Position numbers and translations under genes: made by a program. 25,117 nucleotides of DNA from JBOFEH01 sp051650265 (lineage in GTDB: Bacteria; Bacillota; Clostridia; Lachnospirales; Cellulosilyticaceae), in contig JBOFIR010000153.1 of NCBI GenBank assembly GCA_051650265.1, positions 1-25,117 on the forward strand, read 5' to 3'. Of the stretch, positions 1 through 7,921 are shown piece by piece (the stretch's first letter is position 1; every line of letters starts with the position of its first letter). The notes under the pieces were generated by a model. It was not told where the DNA came from. It ran no database searches and saw only the letters and a list, made by a program, of their open reading frames with translations.

Positions 1-2267
1 GTCTTCACGTAGGGCACTGGAGAGGTTATGTATTATCAGACGTATGGAGCAGATATCAGATCTTAAAAGGTCACTATGTTCTTCATCCAATGGGATGGGA
101 TGCATTCGGTCTTCCCGCAGAGAACTATGCGATCTCTCAAAAAGTTCACCCTGCAATTGCAACAGCGAAAAACGTAGAGAACTTCAAGCGTCAGCTTCAA
201 GAGATCAGTGCGATCTATGACTGGGATAAAGAAGTCAATACAACAGATCCAAACTACTACAAGTGGACACAATGGATCTTCCTCAAAATGTTTGAAAATG
301 GTTTAGCTTACGAAAAGCAAATGCCAATCAACTGGTGTCCATCATGTAAGACAGGTCTTGCAAACGAAGAAGTAAAAGATGGTGGCTGTGAGCGTTGTGG
401 TTCTACAGTAACTAAGAAAAACCTTCGTCAATGGATGCTTAAGATCACAGCATATGCTGAGAGACTTCTTAATGATCTTGAAGGCTTAGAGTGGCCAGAA
501 AAAGTTAAGAAAATGCAAGCTGACTGGATCGGTAAAAGCTACGGTGCTGAAATCGACTTCAAAGTAGAAGGTACAGACAAAGAAGTAAAAGTATTCACAA
601 CAAGACCAGACACACTTTACGGTGCGACATTCATGGTTCTTGCGCCAGAGCATGAACTTGTAATGGATCTTACAACAGATGAGCAAAAAGAAGCAGTAGA
701 AAAATACGTATTTGATGCGTCTACAAAATCAGCAGTAGATCGTATGGCTGACAAAGACAAAACAGGGGTATTCCTTGGAAGATACGCAATCAATCCTCTC
801 AATGGTGCAAAAGTACCAGTATGGATCTCTGACTATGTATTAGCAGATTACGGTACAGGTGCGATCATGTGTGTACCAGCACATGATGAGAGAGACTTTG
901 CTTTCGCAAAAACTTTCGATTTACCAATCGTACAAGTTATCTCAAAAACTGGCGAAGTAGAAGAGCTTACAGAAGCATTCACTGAAGAAGGTATCATGAT
1001 CAACTCAGGTGAGTTTGATGGTATGAAATCAGGCGATGCAAAAGTTCAAATTCCTGACTATCTTGAAACAAAAGGTATCGGAACAAAAACAGTGAACTAC
1101 AAACTTCGTGACTGGGTATTCTCACGTCAACGTTACTGGGGAGAGCCAATCCCAGTTGTTCACTGTGACTGCTGTGGGGTAGTAGGCGTTAAGGAAGAAG
1201 ATCTTCCAATCACACTTCCAGACGTAGAGAGCTACGAGCCAACAGGTACAGGTGAATCACCACTTGCTGCAATCGAAGAGTGGGTAAATACAACTTGTCC
1301 AAAATGTGGTGGACCAGCAAAACGTGAAACAAACACAATGCCACAATGGGCTGGATCTTCTTGGTACTTCTTAAGATATCCAAACCCACACAATAATGAT
1401 GAACTCATCAGCAAAGAAGATATGAAAAAATGGCTTCCAGTAGATATGTACGTAGGTGGTATTGAGCATGCTGTTCTTCATTTACTTTACGCACGTTTCT
1501 ACACTAAATTCTTAAATGATATCGGTGTAGTAGATTTCGCAGAGCCATTCAAACGCCTCTTCAACCAAGGTATGGTAACAAAAGATGGTGCGAAGATGAG
1601 TAAATCAAAAGGAAACGTTGTTTCTCCAGATGAACTTGTAGAGAGATACGGATGTGACTCATTACGTATGTACGAACTCTTCATCGGGCCTCCAGAGCTT
1701 GATAGTGAGTGGGATGATAGAGGAATTGAAGGGGTATCTCGTTACCTCAACAAAGTATGGAAGCTTATCAGCGAGAACCAAGCTGTAGCACCAACAAAAG
1801 AGATGGAAAGAATCCGTCACAAGATGATCTATGATATCACAAACCGTATGGAAGGGTTCAACCTCAATACAGTAGTAAGTGGTTTCATGGAGTACACAAA
1901 CAAACTCATCGACCTTCAAAGAAAAGAAGGTGGTATCGATGTAGAGACAATGAAAGTACTCATCACACTTCTTGCACCATTTACACCACACATTAGTGAA
2001 GAATTATGGGCTATGGCAGGGGAAACAACAAGCGTGTTTGCACAACCTTGGCCAGCATATGATGAAGCTAAGATGGTAGAAGATGAATTAGAAGTAGCCG
2101 TTCAAGTAAGCGGTAAGATGGCTGGTAAGATCACAGTAGGTGCTGATGAAGCAGAAGAAAGTGTTCTTGCTAAAGCAAGAGAGATCGCAGCAGCGAGACT
2201 TGAAGGCAAACAAATCATGAAAGAAATCTACGTTAAAGGACGTATTGTCAATATCGTAGCAAAATAG
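1..2267 (+). CDS. leuS: Leucyl-tRNA synthetase, 5'-truncated by window edge
   Basis: Class I aminoacyl-tRNA synthetase that charges tRNA-Leu in the cytoplasm. The reading frame is already open at base 3, so the start lies before the window. About 754 residues are present; bacterial LeuRS is usually slightly over 800, so roughly the first 45-50 are missing. Seen directly: the HIGH-type signature as H-V-G-H (bases 6-17), followed by the family sequence HPMGWDAFGLPAEN; two CxxC zinc-type pairs (CPSC...CERC near bases 335-400 and CPKC near 1300); the CP1 editing-domain stretch TTRPDTLYG; and KMSKS at 1593-1607. The anticodon-binding and C-terminal domains follow and the gene ends in TAG. Leu is mostly CTT/CTC and Pro, Thr and Ala mostly end in A, a strong bias expected of a highly expressed gene and visibly unlike the AraC gene that follows. 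Confidence 0.98.
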   Translation, partial: LHVGHWRGYVLSDVWSRYQILKGHYVLHPMGWDAFGLPAENYAISQKVHPAIATAKNVENFKRQLQEISAIYDWDKEVNTTDPNYYKWTQWIFLKMFENGLAYEKQMPINWCPSCKTGLANEEVKDGGCERCGSTVTKKNLRQWMLKITAYAERLLNDLEGLEWPEKVKKMQADWIGKSYGAEIDFKVEGTDKEVKVFTTRPDTLYGATFMVLAPEHELVMDLTTDEQKEAVEKYVFDASTKSAVDRMADKDKTGVFLGRYAINPLNGAKVPVWISDYVLADYGTGAIMCVPAHDERDFAFAKTFDLPIVQVISKTGEVEELTEAFTEEGIMINSGEFDGMKSGDAKVQIPDYLETKGIGTKTVNYKLRDWVFSRQRYWGEPIPVVHCDCCGVVGVKEEDLPITLPDVESYEPTGTGESPLAAIEEWVNTTCPKCGGPAKRETNTMPQWAGSSWYFLRYPNPHNNDELISKEDMKKWLPVDMYVGGIEHAVLHLLYARFYTKFLNDIGVVDFAEPFKRLFNQGMVTKDGAKMSKSKGNVVSPDELVERYGCDSLRMYELFIGPPELDSEWDDRGIEGVSRYLNKVWKLISENQAVAPTKEMERIRHKMIYDITNRMEGFNLNTVVSGFMEYTNKLIDLQRKEGGIDVETMKVLITLLAPFTPHISEELWAMAGETTSVFAQPWPAYDEAKMVEDELEVAVQVSGKMAGKITVGADEAEESVLAKAREIAAARLEGKQIMKEIYVKGRIVNIVAK

Positions 2268-2274
2268 ATCATAC

Positions 2275-2311
2275 AAAGAAGGTGTAGCGCAAAGTCGCTA
2301 CACCTTTCTTT
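2275..2311 (+). terminator. Intrinsic terminator of leuS
   Basis: A perfect 9-bp stem, GGTGTAGCG (2281-2289) with CGCTACACC (2296-2304), has a 6-nt loop and a flanking A-rich arm pairing with TTTCTTT. It starts 13 bases after the leuS stop. Confidence 0.9.
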
Positions 2312-2353
2312 AATACATGAAATAAGCATTGAGCGTGGGTTCAAATAGTTTAT

Positions 2354-2366
2354 GGTTCGGTGAACC
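2354..2366. promoter_or_regulatory. Short inverted repeat upstream of the AraC-type gene
   Basis: GGTTC-GGT-GAACC forms a 5-bp dyad about 160 bases before the regulator start. It has no T-tract, so it is not a terminator. It could be an operator for autoregulation, but no bound protein can be named and dyads this short are common by chance. Confidence 0.25.
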
Positions 2367-2484
2367 GTATCATAAGTAAGTGCTAGAATTGAAATAGCTA
2401 CTAGAGAATAAAGAGGTTTAAGTCAGTTGAAAGCTCCTTATTGGAATGAGCAAGATAGGAAGAGTTGCGTAGAGAAAAATGAAT

Positions 2485-2490
2485 TATACT
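2485..2490 (+). promoter_or_regulatory. Candidate -10 box (TATACT) for the AraC-type gene
   Basis: TATACT lies 32 bases before the GTG start. The only -35-like hexamer nearby, TTGCGT at 2465-2470, gives a 14-base spacer, which is short. A weak, activator-dependent promoter would fit a self-regulated AraC gene, but that is inference. Confidence 0.3.
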
Positions 2491-2522
2491 AAAATCACCG
2501 TACGGGAGAGGAAGGCGATATA

Positions 2523-3413
2523 GTGAATTATAGCAAGGATATAGAACAATGTGTTGTGTATATAGAAATGCATATTAAGGAGCACTTGACACTGCAACAG
2601 ATTGCGGATGAAGTAGGATATTCTATATATCATTTTTCAAGGATATTTACTGCGTGTAAAGGGATGACAATTACAGAATATATTCGTCAACGTAAAGTAT
2701 CTTTGGCAAGGATAGACCTGCTTAAGGGATATAAAATTATTGATGTTGCATTAGATTATGGATTTGAGACACATACAGGTTTTATTAAGGCCTTTAAAAA
2801 AGTATTTCACTATAGCCCCAGTCAGTATATAGCAAGAGTGGTAGGTTATGAATTAGAGAAAATGAAATATGAAGTAGGAGGATATATAATGGAACCTAAA
2901 ATTATTCAAAAAGAAAGCTTTAAAGTAGCGGGGTATGGTATAAAGACTAATATATCTGGAACAAATTTTACAAAAGATATTGCATCTTTTTGGGGCAATT
3001 ATGAGGGTGAGAATCTTGAATCAAAGATGTATGAAATCCTTAATCCGCCTAAGCATGGTGAAGTAGGATTATGTGTTCCTAATAGTGGGAATGGAGAAGT
3101 AACATACTTACTAGGTGTTATTGTTGAGGATTTTTCAAAAGTAACGCAGGAGATGTTAACAGTTGAAGTACCAAAAGCAACCTACGCGGTTTTTACAACA
3201 TCACCCGTTGATACAAGGCAGGATGATAAGCAAGAAGAGTTTGCCATTGTTATTAAAGAAACGTGGAAGTATATTTTTGAAGAATGGTTTAAAGATAGTG
3301 GATATATGTATGATGAAAGTAAAATAGATTTTGAATTTTATGATGAACGTTGTCATGGACGAATTGATACGGTAATGGAAATTTATGTGCCTATAAGAAA
3401 AATGAGTGAATAA
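2523..3413 (+). CDS. AraC-family regulator with GyrI-like ligand-binding domain
   Basis: A 296-residue cytoplasmic one-component transcription factor. Residues about 5-105 hold the two AraC helix-turn-helix units: the first around LQQIADEVGYSIYHFSRIF, the second around VALDYGFETHTGFIKAFKK, ending in the usual SPSQYI. Residues about 120-296 match a GyrI/BmrR-type small-molecule-binding fold (EVPKATYAVF, then a C-terminal DERC and VMEIYVPIRK strand). This architecture is that of Rob and of clostridial multidrug-sensing activators, which bind hydrophobic cations; the ligand here is unknown. The start is GTG, chosen because GAGAGGAAGG sits 8 bases upstream. The gene stands alone between the leuS terminator and a convergent DeoR gene. 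Its codons are far more A/T-rich (ATA, TAT, TTT) than those of leuS, consistent with low expression or a different origin. A target efflux gene is not seen nearby. Confidence 0.88.
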   Translation: MNYSKDIEQCVVYIEMHIKEHLTLQQIADEVGYSIYHFSRIFTACKGMTITEYIRQRKVSLARIDLLKGYKIIDVALDYGFETHTGFIKAFKKVFHYSPSQYIARVVGYELEKMKYEVGGYIMEPKIIQKESFKVAGYGIKTNISGTNFTKDIASFWGNYEGENLESKMYEILNPPKHGEVGLCVPNSGNGEVTYLLGVIVEDFSKVTQEMLTVEVPKATYAVFTTSPVDTRQDDKQEEFAIVIKETWKYIFEEWFKDSGYMYDESKIDFEFYDERCHGRIDTVMEIYVPIRKMSE

Positions 3414-3424
3414 TAATTGAAGCA

Positions 3425-3459
3425 AAAGGGTTTGTTTTATTTTCTAATTCAAACCCTTT
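3425..3459. terminator. Hairpin following the AraC-type gene
   Basis: The 10-bp perfect stem AAAGGGTTTG / CAAACCCTTT has a 15-base T-rich loop and starts 12 bases after the stop codon. No T-run follows the right arm, so termination efficiency is doubtful. Confidence 0.4.
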
Positions 3460-3568
3460 AAGGCTTATACGAAATTTTATATGGCTTAAAAATATGCCAT
3501 GTTTAAAAGAAAGATTAATTAGCATTATAATTATATCTTCTATTACAGATATCATTTGGTACTATGTC

Positions 3569-3637
3569 AAAAAAATGGACACTACAAACAGCGTTTTTTT
3601 AGGCAGCTAGCCTGCTGTTGTTGGTAGTGTCCATTTT
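3569..3637 (-). terminator. Large branched hairpin, probable terminator of the DeoR-type gene; may be a mobile-element remnant
   Basis: A perfect 14-bp arm pair, AAAATGGACACTAC (3572-3585) and GTAGTGTCCATTTT (3624-3637), encloses nested stems AACAGC/GCTGTT (3587-3592, 3614-3619) and AGGC/GCCT (3601-3604, 3610-3613). Read on the minus strand, the stem is followed by seven Ts (3569-3575 on plus), as expected for a terminator of the DeoR gene. The core 3576-3633 also begins with TG and ends with CA and has two similar but non-identical arms, the form of paired insertion-sequence ends. No target-site duplication is visible. Confidence 0.6.
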
Positions 3638-3670
3638 CATATGCAATTGGTAATTTCTAGCCTATAGTTC

Positions 3671-3682
3671 CGTGTATACACG
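3671..3682. repeat. Perfect 12-bp palindrome CGTGTATACACG
   Basis: A perfect dyad containing TGTATACA, weakly extended by CTATA/TATAG on the flanks. It lies beyond the 3' ends of two convergent genes with no promoter recognised beside it, so any operator role is unsupported. Confidence 0.35.
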
Positions 3683-3740
3683 TCCAATTATAGAAGTGCA
3701 AAATATAAGCATGTATGAAATAAAGATTGCATACAAAAAA

Positions 3741-4520
3741 TTAACAGTCTTTTTCTACAACAACAACCTCAATGCCCTGCTCATCAAATAATTTCAAATC
3801 TTCCTCTGACGCATCCCAATCAGTGATGAGGAGGTCCAATCTATCGGCAGGGCAGATGCTTACGATAGATTCAAAACCGATTTTTTCAGTTGGATAAAGA
3901 CCAATTGTTTGCTTGGCACTATCGATGAGTGCATTCCAAAAGCTGATAGCTTGTGTCTTTTGAATAGATAATCCAAATTCTGCAGAGATACATGCTGAAG
4001 TAATGAAACACTTATCAAATCGGAGTCGCTTGATTGTTTCGATGGCAATCGCATCATAGCAGTTCCCCTTCTTATCCATTTCCCCACCTAGCATAATCAC
4101 AGAAAGATTGCTTTTCTTACGTAGTTCTTCTGCAATGACAATGGAATTCGTAACAACGCGGATGCTCAGATCTGTTGGTAGATTTTGAGCCATAAAATAA
4201 CCTAAAGTAGCTGAGGTAATAAAGATCACATCATTGTTATTTATTTTTGAAATAGCCTTCAGAGCAATAGCGAGATAGTTCGCTTTAACTTCGGCAATAT
4301 CTTTGACGGTCATTTGAGGTGGTCTGCCATAGGCAATTTGTCTTGCTGGGATGGCACCACCATGTGTTCTTTTGAGCAATCCCTTTTCTTCTAAAATTCT
4401 TAAGTCCCTTCGTGCAGAATCCACTGAAACGTGAAACTGCTCTTGTATATCCCCTATAGAAATGCGTCCAGATTCATTAACAATCGTTAAGATTGCTTGG
4501 TGACGTTCTTCAATAAACAT
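3741..4520 (-). CDS. DeoR-family transcriptional repressor
   Basis: A 259-residue DNA-binding repressor. The N-terminal winged helix shows the DeoR signature around SVDSARRDLRILEEKGLLKR followed by THGGAI; the remainder is the DeoRC sensor domain, a sugar-isomerase-like fold that normally binds a phosphorylated sugar. The usual sensor motifs are recognisable (VVTNSIVIAEEL, then a GGEMDKKG loop) but the common D-S-G-T-T segment reads ITSATLG, so ligand identity should not be assumed. The start is placed at the ATG beginning MFIEER because GGGGGT lies 6 bases upstream; an upstream in-frame ATG at 4556 has no ribosome site. It is divergent from the Nudix-UDG-sialidase-sulfatase run, making that run the natural candidate target, which is inference. 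Confidence 0.9.
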   Translation of the reverse strand: MFIEERHQAILTIVNESGRISIGDIQEQFHVSVDSARRDLRILEEKGLLKRTHGGAIPARQIAYGRPPQMTVKDIAEVKANYLAIALKAISKINNNDVIFITSATLGYFMAQNLPTDLSIRVVTNSIVIAEELRKKSNLSVIMLGGEMDKKGNCYDAIAIETIKRLRFDKCFITSACISAEFGLSIQKTQAISFWNALIDSAKQTIGLYPTEKIGFESIVSICPADRLDLLITDWDASEEDLKLFDEQGIEVVVVEKDC

Positions 4521-4586
4521 ATAATTACCCCCTAAAAACGTGTTATAAAGATTCACACATGTGGACCTGAGTTCATCTTTGTTAAT

Positions 4587-4615
4587 AGTATATAATGAGT
4601 GTTAACGAATTTCAA
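4587..4615 (-). promoter_or_regulatory. Sigma-A promoter for the DeoR-type gene
   Basis: Read on minus: TTGAAA (4610-4615), 17-base spacer, TATACT (4587-4592). GTTAA occurs at 4581-4585 and GTTAAC, itself a palindrome, at 4601-4606, flanking the -10 and entering the spacer. These may be half-sites for autoregulation. Confidence 0.7.
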
Positions 4616-4749
4616 TATAAATCATTAAAAAGAATGAATAGAATTTAAAATTTAAAATTTATTATAAAAAATTAATTTTATGATACGATAACAAAGAAAA
4701 AATTTCAAAAAACCACAAGTAATAAACGGAAAAAAGAAGAAAAATATGT

Positions 4750-4755
4750 TAAAAT
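4750..4755 (+). promoter_or_regulatory. Candidate extended -10 before the Nudix gene
   Basis: TG-T-TAAAAT (TAAAAT at 4750-4755) is 28 bases before the Nudix start. No -35 is recognisable in the A-rich DNA upstream. The whole 4621-4740 stretch is A/T tracts that could act as an UP element. Confidence 0.35.
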
Positions 4756-4782
4756 GACTAAATAAGAGAGGAGACATAGAAA

Positions 4783-5307
4783 ATGGGATTTGATATGGAA
4801 CTTTGGGATTTAGTAGATGAGCATAGACAACCTTTGAATAAGTTACACGCTAGACAGGAGCCACTTGCAGCAGGTGAATACCACATAGCAGTGGGGATTT
4901 GGACAGTAAGTACAGACAATGAAATACTCGTGACACTGAGACATCCAGAGAAGGAGGACTATCCAGATCTTTGGGAGAATACAGGTGGCTCGATTCTAGC
5001 AGGAGAGACAAGCCGGGCTGGTGCTGCGAGGGAGTTACTTGAGGAAACAGGGATCTGTGTATCAGAGGATGAACTGATTTTTCTCCACTCTGTAAGAGAA
5101 AAGACGGCCTTTATGGATGCCTATATGGTACGCGTAGACAAGTCAAATGTGACACTTAAGATGCAGCAAGGTGAGACGGTAGCGGCGAGATGGATCACAT
5201 TAGAAGCCCTAGACCGATTGATGGCAGAAGGCAATTTTGTGGCACCTGTAGCCAAGCGTTTTGAAGTGCTTAGGCCCGAGATTGAACGTCTGATGAGAGA
5301 AGCATAA
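4783..5307 (+). CDS. Nudix hydrolase (MutT-like / IPP-isomerase-like subgroup)
   Basis: A 174-residue cytoplasmic pyrophosphohydrolase. The full Nudix box G-x5-E-x7-R-E-U-x-E-E-x-G-U is present at residues 69-91 (G69, E75, R83, E84, E87, E88, G90), so the Mg-binding catalytic helix is intact. The N-terminal part (ELWDLVDEHRQPL, then GEYHIAVGIW) resembles the Nudix subgroup that includes isopentenyl-diphosphate isomerases and YfcD-like proteins. The substrate cannot be read from sequence; isomerase activity is unlikely to be safe to assign. GAGAGGAGA lies 8 bases before the ATG. The next gene starts 25 bases downstream, so the two are probably co-transcribed. Confidence 0.92.
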   Translation: MGFDMELWDLVDEHRQPLNKLHARQEPLAAGEYHIAVGIWTVSTDNEILVTLRHPEKEDYPDLWENTGGSILAGETSRAGAARELLEETGICVSEDELIFLHSVREKTAFMDAYMVRVDKSNVTLKMQQGETVAARWITLEALDRLMAEGNFVAPVAKRFEVLRPEIERLMREA

Positions 5308-5332
5308 TTTATTAGAAAAGTAGGTAGACAAC

Positions 5333-6073
5333 ATGATTAAGACTTTATATGACTATGAAATAGCAATTAAAGCTTTACCCCTTCAAAAAACATACGATAA
5401 GGAGACGCTTCTATCGGAGACCTTTCTTTTGGAAAGTGAGGGTCATGTAGCCATTTATTATGCCCCGCACAATGAGATTGTAAACCCAGAGGCAAAGGTG
5501 ATGATCGTAGGGATTACACCAGGATTTGTACAGATGAATACGGCCATAGCCACAGCGCGTACGGGATTTGAAGAGGGAAAGACAATTCCTGAGATTCAAA
5601 AGGCATGTAAAGTCGCTGCTAGGTTTAGTGGCAGTATGAGAAAGAATATAATCAGTATGTTAGATGAACTAGGGCTACAGGAAAGATTAGCGCTTGCAAG
5701 TAGCGGTGATTTGTTTGAAAGAAGAGATGAACTTCTTCATACGGTGTCATTGGTGCCCTATCCTGTATTTGTGAAGGGCAAGAACTATACAGGGCATACA
5801 CCAAAGCTTACCAAAAGTGCTTTCTTGATGCATTATGTTCATGAAAATTTTAATATGCAATTAAAACAGATTAAAGATAAAGAGCACCTCTTGATCATTC
5901 CTTTAGGGCGTGCGGTGGAAGAGGTAGTGGATTTGTTAGAAAAAGACGGTGTACTAGGAGGAGCGAAAGTGCTGCGCCATTTTCCACATCCTTCTGGCGC
6001 TAATGTCAATCGTTTAGTACAGTTTGAAACACATCTAGAAGAAATGAAAAGCCAATTAGCAAGATTCTTATAA
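5333..6073 (+). CDS. Uracil-DNA glycosylase superfamily protein
   Basis: A 246-residue protein with the two signature regions of the UDG fold: motif 1 as GITPG (residues 60-64), where family members have a G-x-x-P-G water-activating loop, and motif 2 as HFPHPSGAN (216-224), the H-P-S-x-x-N loop that contacts the extrahelical base. No Cys cluster typical of family 4/5 Fe-S UDGs is seen. It is therefore a divergent member whose lesion, or even whether it acts on DNA, is not established. The upstream ribosome site is weak (GTAGGTAG), consistent with translational coupling to the Nudix gene 25 bases before it. The pairing with a Nudix hydrolase suggests nucleotide or DNA sanitation, as inference. 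Confidence 0.75.
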   Translation: MIKTLYDYEIAIKALPLQKTYDKETLLSETFLLESEGHVAIYYAPHNEIVNPEAKVMIVGITPGFVQMNTAIATARTGFEEGKTIPEIQKACKVAARFSGSMRKNIISMLDELGLQERLALASSGDLFERRDELLHTVSLVPYPVFVKGKNYTGHTPKLTKSAFLMHYVHENFNMQLKQIKDKEHLLIIPLGRAVEEVVDLLEKDGVLGGAKVLRHFPHPSGANVNRLVQFETHLEEMKSQLARFL

Positions 6074-6102
6074 AATTTATACAAGGTACGGGGGTACTAG
6101 AA

Positions 6103-7818
6103 ATGAGACAAGAAAAGAAGCAAGTGGCCTATAGATCAAAAGATTATATGATGTTTGCAAGTACAAATCCTAATAAGTTGGCATCGCCAACATTTGTGGG
6201 TGATGAGGAGATGGTGGGAGATATCAAAGGATGTCGTATTCCATCGCTGATCAATGCACGTGACCCAGAGGGTGGGAATGTAATGATTGCAGCAGCTGAT
6301 GTAGGAAATGATGGCGCGGATTGGGGCTGTGTAAGTCTTGCAATACGTAGAAGTTATGATGATGGGAAGACATGGACGAAACTACAAAAAGTTATTTCTT
6401 TACAAGCACATCATGCACCACAAGCAGAGCTAGACTGGCAAGCACCTTTTGTGATAGATCCGCTTATGGTACAAGCAGAAGATGGAACGATTATCGTGAT
6501 GATTGATATGTTCCCAGAGTGCCAAGGCTTTAGAAGTAGTCACTGGATGGAGCATGGGACAGGGTATCAAGAGATTGATGGCAAGCACTACCTTGTATTA
6601 TGTGATGGGGAGTCTAGAGTAGGGGATCATACGATTGAGGAAGCGGGAAATAGATATACTGTACGTGAGGAAGGTTGGGTCTATGACCAACAAGGCAATC
6701 GCACACGTTATTACATGCCGCAAAAGCATGATGGTACTCATGGATTTAGTACACTAGGTGATTTGTACTATGCAGTAGGTGAGCCGGATTATCTGACGAC
6801 AGAACCCCCACTTTTACCACAAGTACCTATGGGAAATCAAGATATCTATGTGGGTAATGTATTTATGAGTTTTGAAAAACCTGCTTTTGTAGAGGATGAG
6901 CCGAGGTTTGTTCAAAAGCGTATAGCAGGGCCAAAGAGCCAGACGCATTCGGATTATGAAGTGATCGAGACAGATCCAGCACCATTAAGAGCGATGGTTA
7001 CATCATATCTATGGGTCACATCGAGCAAAGACGGTGGACGTACATGGGAGCAGCCGGTAGATATCACAGCTCAGGTGAAAATAGAAGAAGATGGGCTCTT
7101 TTTAGGCGTAGGACCAGGTGTAGGCTGCGTCTTAAATCACCAGACAAGTGATAAAAATGGTAGGATCTTGATGCCACTGTATAATGTAGGATCTAGAGCA
7201 AATCGTGCGACAGTCATTTATAGTGATGATCAGGGAAAAACATGGACAAGAACGACGACAGATGGGGGCTTTTGTAATAACAAAGATGAGTCACAATGTA
7301 TTGAACTCTACAATGGAACAGTTGTGATCTTTGGGCGACAAGAGGGAAAAGGTGATACACCGATTGCTTATAGCATCGATGGTGGAGAAACTTGGAGTGC
7401 GCAGACAACAACAGCGTTGAAAGCTGTTAAGTGCCAAAAATCTGTAATTACCTATCCGATTGATGAGGGCAAAGATCCGATGTCACCATTTGCCTACCCA
7501 GAAGGGATGACACCTGGCAAGCAATATGTACTCGCTTCGCATCCTACTGGTGAGGCTGGCTACACACGTTTTGATCGTTCTGATGGGACAATCTCACTCG
7601 GGGAAGTGCAAGAGGATAACAGCATCAAGTGGATTGCACACAAAAAGCTCGCGATAGATGGGCAGTATGATGCAGCTGATGAGGAGTGTCTACGTAACTT
7701 CTTTGCATACTCTTGCCTTTGTGTTCTGGATAATGGGGATATTGGTATTTTGTATGAGCCACAGCCTGTGAACTATTTGGCCTATGCGTCATTTAGTTTG
7801 GCTTGGATTTTGGAATAA
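6103..7818 (+). CDS. Sialidase-like (GH33-type, BNR/Asp-box) hydrolase without signal peptide
   Basis: A 571-residue six-bladed beta-propeller enzyme of the sialidase superfamily. Seen: the RIP motif (R45-I46-P47) that supplies one arginine of the carboxylate-binding triad; four Asp boxes of the form S-x-D-x-G-x-T-W at residues 84-91, 308-315, 374-381 and 424-431; a KDESQCIEL...NG segment (near 394-405) resembling the sialidase region with the glutamate that activates the tyrosine nucleophile; and GILYE near 548-552, which matches the nucleophile region. About 216 residues separate boxes 1 and 2, so an inserted domain is likely. The N-terminus (MRQEKKQVAYRSKD) is not a signal peptide and there is no anchor motif, so the enzyme should be cytoplasmic and act on an imported glycan. 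GGGGGT lies 8 bases before the ATG. Whether the substrate is sialic acid or another acidic sugar is open. Confidence 0.85.
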   Translation: MRQEKKQVAYRSKDYMMFASTNPNKLASPTFVGDEEMVGDIKGCRIPSLINARDPEGGNVMIAAADVGNDGADWGCVSLAIRRSYDDGKTWTKLQKVISLQAHHAPQAELDWQAPFVIDPLMVQAEDGTIIVMIDMFPECQGFRSSHWMEHGTGYQEIDGKHYLVLCDGESRVGDHTIEEAGNRYTVREEGWVYDQQGNRTRYYMPQKHDGTHGFSTLGDLYYAVGEPDYLTTEPPLLPQVPMGNQDIYVGNVFMSFEKPAFVEDEPRFVQKRIAGPKSQTHSDYEVIETDPAPLRAMVTSYLWVTSSKDGGRTWEQPVDITAQVKIEEDGLFLGVGPGVGCVLNHQTSDKNGRILMPLYNVGSRANRATVIYSDDQGKTWTRTTTDGGFCNNKDESQCIELYNGTVVIFGRQEGKGDTPIAYSIDGGETWSAQTTTALKAVKCQKSVITYPIDEGKDPMSPFAYPEGMTPGKQYVLASHPTGEAGYTRFDRSDGTISLGEVQEDNSIKWIAHKKLAIDGQYDAADEECLRNFFAYSCLCVLDNGDIGILYEPQPVNYLAYASFSLAWILE

Positions 7819-7921
7819 ATCACATGACATCGCATTTTTAGGGTACATAAAATTTAAAACATAATAGCATTGGTAAAATAATAAATCAGTTTTAATTTTA
7901 TAAAACACTGGGGGAATAACG

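Larger units (their letters stand above)
3414..3740. other. Gene-free convergent spacer between AraC-type and DeoR-type genes
   Basis: This 327-base stretch holds no credible coding region on either strand. It contains a 10-bp inverted repeat just after the AraC stop (AAAGGGTTTG 3425-3434 with CAAACCCTTT 3450-3459, no T-tract), a 58-bp palindromic element (3576-3633) and a perfect 12-bp palindrome (3671-3682). The density of inverted repeats is higher than in the other spacers of the window. Confidence 0.7.

Noticed and set aside
4578..4606. Rex box upstream of the DeoR gene (TTTGTTAA ... GTTAAC)
   Set aside because: The halves are in direct, not inverted, arrangement and the spacing is wrong for TTGTTAA-n4-TTAACAA.
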